Below are positions 1 through 5,939 of a DNA stretch of 7,098 bases, piece by piece. Position numbers and translations under genes: made by a program. Source of the DNA: Candidatus Zixiibacteriota bacterium (lineage in GTDB: Bacteria > Zixibacteria > MSB-5A5 > GN15 > FEB-12). Position 1 is the first letter of the stretch. Each line of letters begins with the position of its first letter. Location of the stretch: the NCBI GenBank assembly GCA_016213305.1, contig JACRAV010000209.1, positions 1 to 7,098 on the forward strand, in the 5' to 3' direction. The notes below the pieces were generated by a model that was given only the letters and a program-made list of their open reading frames with translations, did not search any database and had not been told where the DNA came from.

Positions 1-145
1 CACCGACGCGCAGACTAAACTGCATGCGCTGGCGACCAAGGGGAAAGAGCAGAAATCGACCAAGCCGACGCTTGCCCACAAGACCGCAGGCAAGCCGGCC
101 GAGGAGATCATTCCTCTTGAAAAAGAGGAAATGGCGACGTTTTAG
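1..145 (+). CDS. 3' end of an upstream gene, possibly a methyl-accepting chemotaxis protein (partial)
   Basis: The frame beginning at base 2 stays open for 47 codons and closes with TAG at 143-145; the start lies outside the window. What is visible is a low-complexity, lysine-rich linker (eight Lys) followed by a short acidic tail, EEIIPLEKEEMATF. Many non-enteric chemotaxis receptors end in this way: a flexible Lys/Ala/Pro linker after the signalling coiled coil, then an 'IPL-acidic-F' tail ending in an aromatic residue. The receptor assignment is inferred from this tail alone, because no signalling hairpin, HAMP or membrane segment is in view. Any other protein with a charged flexible C-terminus is possible. 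The coding frame itself is fairly secure: it has no internal stop and non-coding repeat DNA begins directly after the stop. Confidence 0.4.
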   Translation, partial: TDAQTKLHALATKGKEQKSTKPTLAHKTAGKPAEEIIPLEKEEMATF

Positions 146-150
146 TTCTT

Positions 151-221
151 GTAGGTCGGGACCCTTGCGGTCCCGACGTGCTGAGCAAGAAATTGTCGGG
201 ACCGTAAAGGTCCCGACCTAC
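151..221. repeat. REPIN: two GTAG-flanked REP hairpins in inverted orientation
   Basis: The left unit is GTAG (151-154) followed by a perfect 9-bp stem, GTCGGGACC (155-163) with GGTCCCGAC (169-177), and a 5-nt loop. The right unit has the identical stem, 195-203 with 209-217, a 5-nt loop, and then CTAC (218-221), the reverse complement of GTAG. A 17-nt spacer (178-194) separates them. The whole element is therefore a 13-bp inverted repeat (151-163 with 209-221) whose arms each carry their own hairpin. A GTAG-type tetranucleotide at the foot of a short palindrome is the hallmark of REP sequences mobilised by RAYT (IS200/IS605-like Y1) transposases, and an inverted pair is the REPIN/BIME arrangement. 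No RAYT gene is present in the window, so mobilisation must occur in trans if it still occurs. Confidence 0.8.
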
Positions 222-240
222 AGTTCGAAGGAATGAAGAC

Positions 241-268
241 GTTAACCCCGAAGACGGGGTTGACCTAC
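241..268 (-). repeat. Third GTAG-flanked REP hairpin with a different stem sequence
   Basis: Arms 241-250 and 255-264 pair over 10 positions (one T-G at 243/262) around a 4-nt loop (251-254). They are followed directly by CTAC at 265-268, so on the minus strand the element reads GTAG and then the palindrome. It shares GTAGGTC with the units at 151-221, but the stem core is AACCCCG/CGGGGTT rather than GGGACC/GGTCCC. It appears to be a second REP subfamily recognised by the same type of foot. Confidence 0.65.
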
Positions 269-283
269 AATGACTGATGATAC

Positions 284-316
284 ATTGTCGGGACCATAGA
301 AGTCCCGGCTGACAAT
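284..316. repeat. Degenerate REP-like hairpin
   Basis: The left arm repeats twelve bases exactly from the REPIN's right unit (ATTGTCGGGACC at 192-203 and at 284-295). The right arm has diverged. The fold pairs 290-294 with 302-306 and, past a 4-nt bulge (307-310), 284-289 with 311-316. The CTAC foot is absent. It looks like a decayed copy. Confidence 0.5.
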
Positions 317-342
317 TGAAGAAAATTGCCCTCCTAAAGGGA

Positions 343-416
343 CCGGTCCGGCCGCAAGAGCGTAAGGAGCAGGGTGCCGTCAAGGCCCCCCCAGCTGTTC
401 AATACGGCCGGACCGG
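343..416. repeat. 12-bp perfect inverted repeat with a 50-nt spacer
   Basis: CCGGTCCGGCCG at 343-354 is the exact reverse complement of 405-416; pairing stops at both edges. The left arm overlaps a 10-bp self-palindrome GGACCGGTCC (340-349). There is no GTAG/CTAC foot, so it is kept separate from the REP units. It could be the ends of a small palindromic insertion or a long-loop stem. Confidence 0.5.
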
Positions 417-489
417 CGATATTTCCGCGCCACATAAAGGACTCTGGCGGCGAAGCATACCAGTCACTCTCGTTTTCGTGGACGATCAC

Positions 490-509
490 AAAGGTCCCAA
501 CCTACAGTT
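490..509. repeat. Solo half of a REP unit (right arm plus CTAC)
   Basis: These 20 bases match 206-225 at 19 of 20 positions, including the GGTCCC arm and the CTAC foot (502-505). The matching left arm is largely lost: only GGAC at 480-483 can still pair with GTCC at 494-497. It is a decayed or truncated copy of the REPIN's right unit. Confidence 0.5.
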
Positions 510-586
510 TCCTGATATATAGCGCACCGCCGGGTGGTGCTCGACGCGATGGAATAACCGTGCCGCACACCGGGGCATGACGCCAC

Positions 587-615
587 TTGCCTCGTTCACG
601 AAAATCCATTACACT
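587..615 (+). promoter_or_regulatory. Candidate sigma70-type promoter for the ymdB-folD unit
   Basis: TTGCCT (587-592, 4 of 6 to TTGACA) and TACACT (610-615, 4 of 6 to TATAAT) are separated by exactly 17 bases. Transcription would begin near 621-623, giving an untranslated leader of roughly 70 nt before the GTG at 694. The spacing is ideal but both hexamers are only moderate matches. Confidence 0.45.
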
Positions 616-633
616 TGGCCTTCCTGAAACATA

Positions 634-678
634 TCCGGAGCCAACAGGCGGGAAGCTCCGGAACCGCATAACCCGCCT
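634..678 (+). promoter_or_regulatory. Candidate H-type pseudoknot leader upstream of ymdB-folD
   Basis: Stem 1 is a perfect 8-bp helix, 634-641 with 655-662. Within its 13-nt loop, AGGCGGG (646-652) is perfectly complementary to CCCGCCT (672-678), giving a 7-bp stem 2. The strand order (S1, L1 of 4 nt at 642-645, S2, two A's, S1', L3 of 9 nt at 663-671, S2') is that of a classical H-type pseudoknot, and the loops are long enough to span the helices. Stem 2 ends one or two bases before the purine stretch GAAAG (681-685), the only Shine-Dalgarno-like sequence before GTG 694, so folding could affect initiation. No known riboswitch class was recognised. The gene context (folD) recalls ZTP/pfl riboswitches, but their conserved core is not matched. 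Confidence 0.45.
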
Positions 679-693
679 TAGAAAGTAGCCCTC

Positions 694-1521
694 GTGGCTC
701 TATTTACGGTTCTGTTTGTCGCCGACGTCTGCGGGCGCCCCGGACGTCAGGCGCTTGCCCACCTGGTCAAACCCCTCAAGGAGAAGTTCTCCGCCGATTA
801 TGTGATCGCCAATATCGAAAACTCGGCGGGCGGATTCGGTATCACGCCGGAGATGTCGCGCAAGGTGTTCACGTACGGGGTCAATCTGCAAACCTCCGGC
901 AACCACATCTGGGATCGGGTGCAGATATTGGAATATCTGCCGGAACAGCCGCGTCTGCTCCGGCCGGCCAACTATCCGAACCAGGCCCCCGGGCATGGCT
1001 GGTACATCGATACGGTCGGGGAGCTGAAGATCGCAGTGATCAATGTCATGGGGCGGGTTTACATGCCGAGCACCGACTGCCCGTTTCGGACGGCCAATCG
1101 AATTGTCAATGACGTCTCGCGCGAGACGCCGATCATTTTTGTCGATATGCACGCCGAGGCGACCTCGGAAAAGCAGGCGATGCTGTACTATCTGGACGGG
1201 AAGGTTTCGGCGATTGTCGGCACCCACACGCATGTGCAGACGGCCGACGAGCGGATCAGCAAGCGGGGGACGGCGTACATTTCCGACACCGGCATGACCG
1301 GAGCGCATGATTCGATTATCGGAATGGAAAAAGGGCCGTCGCTGGGAAGATTTTTGACCGGCATGCCGAAGCGTTTCACCACCGCGACCGACGACGCGAA
1401 AATACAGGGAGTGGTGGTGCGGATCAATTCCGAGGACGGCCGGGCGGAATCGATCGAGCGGTTCAGCCAGGATTTCGATCTGGCGGCGGTGCAGAGTCCG
1501 ATCAACGTTGACGAGGAGTGA
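694..1521 (+). CDS. ymdB: YmdB/TIGR00282-family metallophosphoesterase
   Basis: This 275-residue protein is close to the usual family length of about 260-270. Known members (Bacillus subtilis YmdB, unrelated to the E. coli macrodomain protein of that name) are dinuclear-metal, cytoplasmic 2',3'-cyclic nucleotide phosphodiesterases involved in RNA turnover and biofilm/motility decisions. All metal and catalytic positions expected are visible: D11 in the N-terminal ADVCGRPGR block, E42 and N43 in NIENSAGGFG, N70 and H71 in SGNHIWD, H153 in DMHAEATSEK, and H178/H180 in GTHTHVQTAD. The later SDTGMTGA block is also present. Position 10 is Ala where the family usually has Gly before the metal-binding Asp. 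The GTG at 694 is chosen because an in-frame TAG at 679-681 precludes an earlier start and residue 1 falls just before the first beta strand; the ribosome-binding site is weak. The gene ends 5 nt before folD. The exact substrate is inferred from the family only. Confidence 0.92.
   Translation: MALFTVLFVADVCGRPGRQALAHLVKPLKEKFSADYVIANIENSAGGFGITPEMSRKVFTYGVNLQTSGNHIWDRVQILEYLPEQPRLLRPANYPNQAPGHGWYIDTVGELKIAVINVMGRVYMPSTDCPFRTANRIVNDVSRETPIIFVDMHAEATSEKQAMLYYLDGKVSAIVGTHTHVQTADERISKRGTAYISDTGMTGAHDSIIGMEKGPSLGRFLTGMPKRFTTATDDAKIQGVVVRINSEDGRAESIERFSQDFDLAAVQSPINVDEE
1513..1518 (+). promoter_or_regulatory. Ribosome-binding site deciding the folD start
   Basis: GAGGAG lies inside the last codons of the upstream gene, 8 nt before ATG 1527. 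This spacing favours ATG 1527 over the GTG at 1518, which overlaps the Shine-Dalgarno itself. Translation of folD is probably coupled to that of the preceding gene. Confidence 0.7.
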
Positions 1522-1526
1522 CGGTC

Positions 1527-2408
1527 ATGGCGGCGAAGCTGATCGACGGAAAAGTTGTTTCCGAGCATATTCTCAATAATCTGAAGCCGCGCATCGAGGC
1601 GCTTAAGGAGCTTGGCATCACGCCCGGCCTTGCGGCGGTGCTGATCGGCGATAATCCGGCCTCGGCCACCTATGTCAACAGCAAGGCGAAAGCATGTCAG
1701 AAACTGGGATTGTATTCGGAAGTCATCACGCGGCCGGCGAATATCGAGCAGGGGGACCTGCTTAAAATCGTGGGTGAATTGAACCGGAACGAGCGTATTC
1801 ACGGCATCCTGGTGCAATCCCCCCTGCCCGCACCGCTCGACGAGCTGATGGTGACGCTTTCGATCGACCCGGCCAAGGATGTCGATGGTTTTCATCCGTA
1901 CAATGTCGGAATGCTTCTGCTGGGCACGCCGACGCTGATCTCCTGCACGCCGCACGGGATTGTCAAACTGCTGGAGTATTACCAGATTGAAACCTTGGGG
2001 CGCGAAGTGGTAGTGATCGGGCGGTCGAACATTGTCGGCAAGCCGGTCGCGGCGCTTTTGATGCAAAAAGGGAAAGGGGCGAATGCCACGGTGACCATTG
2101 CCCACTCGCAGTCGCGCGATCTTCCGTCGATCACGCGCCGGGCGGATATCGTGATCGCCGCTATCGGCAAACCGAACACGGTGACCGGCGATATGATCAA
2201 AGAGGGGGCGGTGGTGATTGATGTCGGTATCAATCGGGTGAGCGATCCATCGACACCCAAGGGGTATCGACTGGTCGGGGATGTGGATTTTGACGCCTGC
2301 GCTCAAAAGGCCTCGCACATTACGCCGGTGCCGGGCGGGGTGGGGCCGATGACGATCGCGATGCTGATGACCAACACCGTCCTGGCGGCTGAAATCGGCG
2401 GGGCGTGA
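1527..2408 (+). CDS. folD: Bifunctional methylene-tetrahydrofolate dehydrogenase / methenyl-tetrahydrofolate cyclohydrolase
   Basis: FolD interconverts 5,10-methylene-THF, 5,10-methenyl-THF and 10-formyl-THF in the cytosol, using NADP(H) or NAD(H), and so supplies one-carbon units for purine and formyl-Met synthesis. From ATG 1527 the product is 293 residues, normal for the family. The catalytic set Y49, K53, Q97 and D120 aligns with E. coli Y50, K54, Q98 and D121. K53 lies in YVNSKAKACQKLG and D120 in KDVDGFHPYN. CTPHG (140-144), the Rossmann cofactor loop GRSNIVGKP (165-173) and PGGVGPMT (269-276) are all present. The residue after the active-site Gln is Ser (VQSPLP) where Leu is most common. 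The gene follows ymdB by 5 nt and has a good ribosome-binding site within it, so the two form an operon. No clear terminator hairpin with a T-tract follows. Confidence 0.97.
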   Translation: MAAKLIDGKVVSEHILNNLKPRIEALKELGITPGLAAVLIGDNPASATYVNSKAKACQKLGLYSEVITRPANIEQGDLLKIVGELNRNERIHGILVQSPLPAPLDELMVTLSIDPAKDVDGFHPYNVGMLLLGTPTLISCTPHGIVKLLEYYQIETLGREVVVIGRSNIVGKPVAALLMQKGKGANATVTIAHSQSRDLPSITRRADIVIAAIGKPNTVTGDMIKEGAVVIDVGINRVSDPSTPKGYRLVGDVDFDACAQKASHITPVPGGVGPMTIAMLMTNTVLAAEIGGA

Positions 2409-2588
2409 CGTCGGGGCGACCCGCCAATTCGATCTTCGATTCTCGCAGACCCCTTATCATATCATGCAAGTGGTTACATACTTTACCCGACCGAGCCGAT
2501 AAGTTTTAGCTTCTGGGATCAGCATCATCCATTATTTTGCCCAGATTGGCCCACCTACAGTATTGACCGGCATGCGGTTACCGTCGGT

Positions 2589-2615
2589 TTGATCGAGAAG
2601 AAGTTTGGTTAATAT
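2589..2615 (+). promoter_or_regulatory. Weak promoter candidate for the secreted-protein gene
   Basis: TTGATC (2589-2594) and TAATAT (2610-2615) each match 4 of 6 consensus positions, but the 15-base spacer is short. The region is the most A+T-rich part of the gap, which supports a promoter somewhere here. The exact site is uncertain. Confidence 0.25.
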
Positions 2616-2662
2616 TTTTTGTTGCCAATGCGGATCATAACTCGTTGAACGGCATGAAGATT

Positions 2663-2695
2663 GCTCAGACAACGACCGGTAAGGTATGTCTGAGC
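2663..2695 (+). promoter_or_regulatory. Perfect 9-bp hairpin abutting a start codon
   Basis: GCTCAGACA (2663-2671) is the exact reverse complement of 2687-2695, enclosing a 15-nt loop (2672-2686). The stem ends one base before ATG 2697. The only purine-rich Shine-Dalgarno-like stretch (GGTAAGG, 2678-2684) is displayed in the loop. It could modulate translation of the downstream gene; as a DNA dyad it could equally be an operator. Confidence 0.45.
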
Positions 2696-2696
2696 T

Positions 2697-5600
2697 ATGA
2701 TGTTGAAGATCGCCACACCCCGTTTTATGTCCAAACTGCCGCTATTTCTTGTCTGCTTGCTGGCGTCATTGCCGCTGTCATCGGCGCTCGGCGCACCTGT
2801 CTCAGACGCCAAATCGGCGCTACTGTCAGCTTCCATACGGGACGACGGCACGACAGTTTTGCGTGCCGGTGATCGTCACACTTTCGAGCTTAATATTCAG
2901 GACGCCTCCGGCGTGGCGGTGGTTCCGTCGCAGGTCGTCTGGTCGTTGGAGCCGGGATCGGACAGCATCGGATATTTTGACGGGCCGACTTTTGTGCCGA
3001 CGACGGTCGGACAGGGGCGGGTCCGGGTTTGGGCGGACGGCGCGGTGGCGGTATCGAAAACAATCCAGGTATTGCCCGGTCAGCTGTCCCAGATTCTCAT
3101 GAGTATTTCGGCCGACCAGGTGGTGGGGCACGCGCTGGTGGGGACGGCCAAGCTGGTGCTTCTGGATCAATTCAACAATCTCAAGACCGATTACGATCTG
3201 GTCGCCGAGCCAATTCACTTGCTGAGCGACAGCGGTCTGCTCAGTCCGTCGATTGTCAACAACATGGCGTATTTTGATTCGGGCGTGGTGGATTTTCTTC
3301 CTCTGGGTGTCACCTATTCAGGAAGATCGGATCGGGTCAGTATCACGGCCACGAACGATTCGGTGACCTCCAACGCGATCATCGTCTCGTTCAACGGGTA
3401 CGATTTGCTGGGCATGTCCGACATTCACGGTCAACCGGTGACGCTGATCTATTCGGGGCTGGCGACGTCGATTTCCGCGACGGCGTCGAATGGCGGAGAC
3501 CTGGTGGCGGCAGTCTCGCCGCAATTGAAAGCGTATTTTTGGTCGGGGGGCGGGTCAGTCAAGAGGTTCTTTGCTCCGCACGCACAGGGCCGACCCGACA
3601 CGATTCCCATCAATCTCCCTACCGATAATTTGACGGCCGGGGCCGATTCGCTGGTTCTTGAGCTACAGAGTTTCTACCAGATAGGGGATTCCCTGCTGGG
3701 GGTCACGTCGTTTTTGACCACCCCGGTGACGGTGGCTAACCCGGCGACGGTTGATCTGGTCGCCGGTTCGGTTTCGCCGGATTCCGTGTATGCGGGGGTG
3801 TCATTTGGCCTGGGGTTTTCCGTGCAGACTTCGGGGCTGGTAAGTCCGGTGGACAGCGCCACGGTTGCGATCGCGGTGGTGGATAGCATCGGCGGAGCAT
3901 CGCGCGGGACGATCTTCAGTGGTCCGATCACCGCTACGTCGATTAACGGCGGCAGGATCGGTTACACAGGAATTTCGGCACTGGTTCCGAATGGAGTGTC
4001 GGTTCCGGCCGGGAGTTACCTGTATCGGCTCGAGTACCGCCTGATTTCCGGCGGGAATGTCTTCGTCGTGCCAATCCGGTACGACAGCCCCCTTGTGGTG
4101 GTGGCGCCGTCGGTGATTACGTATGAGGCGGGGACGTTTCAGCCCGATTCCATAGCCGGCGGAGAGGAAACGAACTTTGTGTTCGATTTACGGCTTGAAG
4201 GGTCGGTACCGGTTCAGGTCGATCCTACGGCTTCTAGTCTGAGTATAGCCGGTCTTGGCTTCGCCACATCGAGCAAATTGAATATCAACGGCGATCAGCT
4301 CGTGCTCGGCGTGAACCATATCATGACCGACAAGCTGTTCATTCCGCCGAGCCAGGTGGGGAAGAGTCTGGCGGTGGCGGTAACCTTCGCGTATCGTCGA
4401 GCCGGAGTGGCGAATCAGCTGACTTTCACCACCAATCTGGGGGGGGCGACGATATACATCCGCAAGCAACCTCATATTCAAGTCGTGTCGTCTTTGCCGA
4501 TAGCGCCCAATGGCACGCATGTGAACACCGGCCAGGTGTTTCAGGTTCAGTGCAAGCTGGTGTCGTCGGCGGAGACGGGCAATCTGAGCGTGCGCCTCAT
4601 TTCTGAGGGGAATTCGCAGTTCCAGCAGGATCAGATCGTGCCCTATGTGCCGGCATACGACACGGTGCCGGTGACGTTTGAGGTAACCGCGGCCGCGCAA
4701 TCCGATCCGGCGGAGGTGTTTCAGTTTTTCATCACCTCGCCGAATGTGATTCTGGACACACCGATCAACAATATCGTGGTGATGGCGATCGAGCGTCCTG
4801 CCGATCTCGAATTGTCGTATTCTCTGGCGGGAGCGGTGAACAACGTGGTGCCGAACCGGGCCGGATTCAGTTTGAGCATTCATCTATCCAACGGAGGCGA
4901 AGGGCCGATCGTGCCGGGTGTGTTCCGGCTCAGCACCGGCGGGGTTGACCTCGGCATTCCCGATCCCACGATCGACACCATCGATGATAGAACGGCGATC
5001 AATTACAGTTTCACGGCGCCGGCGAACGACACCACGATCGTGCTGAAATTCGATTTTCTGCAGAGGCCGTTCGATCTGAACCGGGGCCTTCCGGCCACGA
5101 TCAACGACACCGGATTTGCGATCACGCTGTATGTGACGTCGCTCGACGCCGGTCTGGTGGTCGTACCGGGCGCGCCGGCATCGAGTGTCGCGGCCGGGGG
5201 AATACAGAAGGACCTGTTTTCGCTGGCGTTCTCCAAGGGTGGGGCGTCCACGATTGCCGATATTGCGGTAACGGATGTCGAAGTGGCGGTGACCGATTTC
5301 GACGACCGGCCGATTGATGCCCGTGACGTCTTTGTGGTGGGGAACACCGGGTTTTATGAAGAGGGCCGCAAGATATCAACGACTACGGCCGGGGGGAACC
5401 GGCTCCACTTCCGGTTCGACAATCTGGTGGTTTCGTCGGCCGGCGAACGCGAGATTGTTCTTCACGGACAGTTTCAGCCGTCGTTGCCTCACGGCATTCG
5501 CGTGGCGATTGGGTCCGACCAGGTGCGCGCTCACTTTTCCAACGGGCCGCTGGGGGGTCAGCCGACGGTCGTTGTCGGGCCGGGTGGCGGCGCACTGGCC

Positions 5601-5939
5601 TTTTCCATTCCGTTTGAAATCAACGGCAATTCGATGTCCTCATCACTGGTGGTTAAAGACAACCCGTACAATCCGAGCGAAGGGTCCGCGGAATTCCGAT
5701 ACCTGTCCGGTGATCCAGCCGGGGTGAGACTGGCAATTTATACGCTAGACGGTCAGGAAGTGTACGAGCGCGAGTTCTTGGGCGCGCCGGTTCTGTCACC
5801 GGGGGACCCGTTCGCGGAGTGCACATGGGACGGCCGCAACAACAGCGGTGACCTGGTGCGAAACGGGGTTTATCTGGTGACGCTGACCGGCCTGAAAACC
5901 GGCGAGCAGGCCACTCTCAAACTGGCGGTGATCCGATGA
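2697..5939 (+). CDS. Large secreted multi-domain Ig-like protein with a FlgD/type IX-sorting-like C-terminal domain
   Basis: The product is 1080 residues. Residues 1-33 form a signal peptide: Lys/Arg n-region, hydrophobic core from about L14 to L27, and cleavage near ALGA (30-33). Starts at 2697 and 2700 (MM) are both possible, and an internal Met11 would also leave a signal peptide. The mature chain is almost all beta-strand-like. Regions about 34-130 and 131-233 resemble bacterial Ig-like (Big) domains, the second with a DQFNN motif. Two units near 351 and 477 share an AG-x-x-x-PDS-[VI] opening. CARDB-like segments start near 592 and 701. The last ~100 residues match the FlgD-like/T9SS-sorting-like fold: NPYNPS (989-994), IYTLDGQEV, WDGRNNSG (1044-1051), NGVYLVTL. 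Such domains are common at the C-termini of exported FCB-group proteins. No catalytic motif was seen, so an adhesive or structural surface role is inferred. The stop overlaps the next gene's start by 4 nt. Confidence 0.85.
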   Translation: MMLKIATPRFMSKLPLFLVCLLASLPLSSALGAPVSDAKSALLSASIRDDGTTVLRAGDRHTFELNIQDASGVAVVPSQVVWSLEPGSDSIGYFDGPTFVPTTVGQGRVRVWADGAVAVSKTIQVLPGQLSQILMSISADQVVGHALVGTAKLVLLDQFNNLKTDYDLVAEPIHLLSDSGLLSPSIVNNMAYFDSGVVDFLPLGVTYSGRSDRVSITATNDSVTSNAIIVSFNGYDLLGMSDIHGQPVTLIYSGLATSISATASNGGDLVAAVSPQLKAYFWSGGGSVKRFFAPHAQGRPDTIPINLPTDNLTAGADSLVLELQSFYQIGDSLLGVTSFLTTPVTVANPATVDLVAGSVSPDSVYAGVSFGLGFSVQTSGLVSPVDSATVAIAVVDSIGGASRGTIFSGPITATSINGGRIGYTGISALVPNGVSVPAGSYLYRLEYRLISGGNVFVVPIRYDSPLVVVAPSVITYEAGTFQPDSIAGGEETNFVFDLRLEGSVPVQVDPTASSLSIAGLGFATSSKLNINGDQLVLGVNHIMTDKLFIPPSQVGKSLAVAVTFAYRRAGVANQLTFTTNLGGATIYIRKQPHIQVVSSLPIAPNGTHVNTGQVFQVQCKLVSSAETGNLSVRLISEGNSQFQQDQIVPYVPAYDTVPVTFEVTAAAQSDPAEVFQFFITSPNVILDTPINNIVVMAIERPADLELSYSLAGAVNNVVPNRAGFSLSIHLSNGGEGPIVPGVFRLSTGGVDLGIPDPTIDTIDDRTAINYSFTAPANDTTIVLKFDFLQRPFDLNRGLPATINDTGFAITLYVTSLDAGLVVVPGAPASSVAAGGIQKDLFSLAFSKGGASTIADIAVTDVEVAVTDFDDRPIDARDVFVVGNTGFYEEGRKISTTTAGGNRLHFRFDNLVVSSAGEREIVLHGQFQPSLPHGIRVAIGSDQVRAHFSNGPLGGQPTVVVGPGGGALAFSIPFEINGNSMSSSLVVKDNPYNPSEGSAEFRYLSGDPAGVRLAIYTLDGQEVYEREFLGAPVLSPGDPFAECTWDGRNNSGDLVRNGVYLVTLTGLKTGEQATLKLAVIR

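Larger units (their letters stand above)
146..693. other. Intergenic region carrying a palindromic-repeat cluster, a promoter candidate and a structured leader
   Basis: No reading frame in these 548 bases has a recognisable product or a convincing ribosome-binding site. Short open frames near 24-236, 316-522 and 374-580 run straight through hairpin repeats. The left two thirds (151-509) hold GTAG/CTAC-flanked palindromes and their decayed relatives. The right third (587-693) holds a sigma70-like promoter candidate and a foldable leader for the downstream gene. No U-tract terminator for the upstream gene was seen. Confidence 0.75.
2409..2696. other. Intergenic region between folD and the secreted-protein gene
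   Basis: This 288-nt stretch is visibly more A+T-rich than the flanking genes, especially around 2605-2625. It holds no gene with a convincing start on either strand. Only a 4-bp GTCG/CGAC hairpin follows folD, without a T-run, so no terminator is called. A weak promoter candidate and a perfect start-proximal hairpin lie in its right part. Confidence 0.6.

Noticed and set aside
151..316. CRISPR-like array from the recurring GTCGGGACC
   Set aside because: Copies are in both orientations with unequal short spacing and each is half of a hairpin, which is REP-like rather than repeat-spacer structure.
108..580. Short open frames in the leader region (24-236 +, 316-522 +, 374-580 +, 108-383 -)
   Set aside because: They run through palindromic repeats, lack ribosome-binding sites, have biased Arg/Pro/Ser compositions and resemble no family.
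634..693. ZTP (pfl) riboswitch upstream of folD
   Set aside because: The context and a GGCGG/CCGCC pseudoknot fit, but the conserved 3' stretch after CCGCCU (GGGC) is absent and the two-subdomain layout is not seen.
1518..1529. GTG at 1518 as the folD start
   Set aside because: It overlaps the Shine-Dalgarno GAGGAG (1513-1518). ATG 1527 has ideal 8-nt spacing and gives active-site numbering one off from E. coli FolD.
700..2318. Long minus-strand open frames opposite ymdB and folD (700-1308 and 1188-2318)
   Set aside because: They are antisense to two clearly conserved genes and encode Arg/His/Asp-rich sequence typical of the complement of a G+C-rich gene.
2410..2420. Terminator after folD
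   Set aside because: Only a 4-bp stem (GTCG/CGAC) without a following T-run.
2553..2561. Another REP foot (ACCTACAGT) in the folD downstream region
   Set aside because: Nine bases match the REP right edge, but no palindrome precedes it, so chance is likely.
2727..2729. Met11 as the start of the secreted protein
   Set aside because: It would leave a good signal peptide but has no ribosome-binding sequence; the paired ATGs at 2697/2700 have at least a weak one. Not fully excluded.
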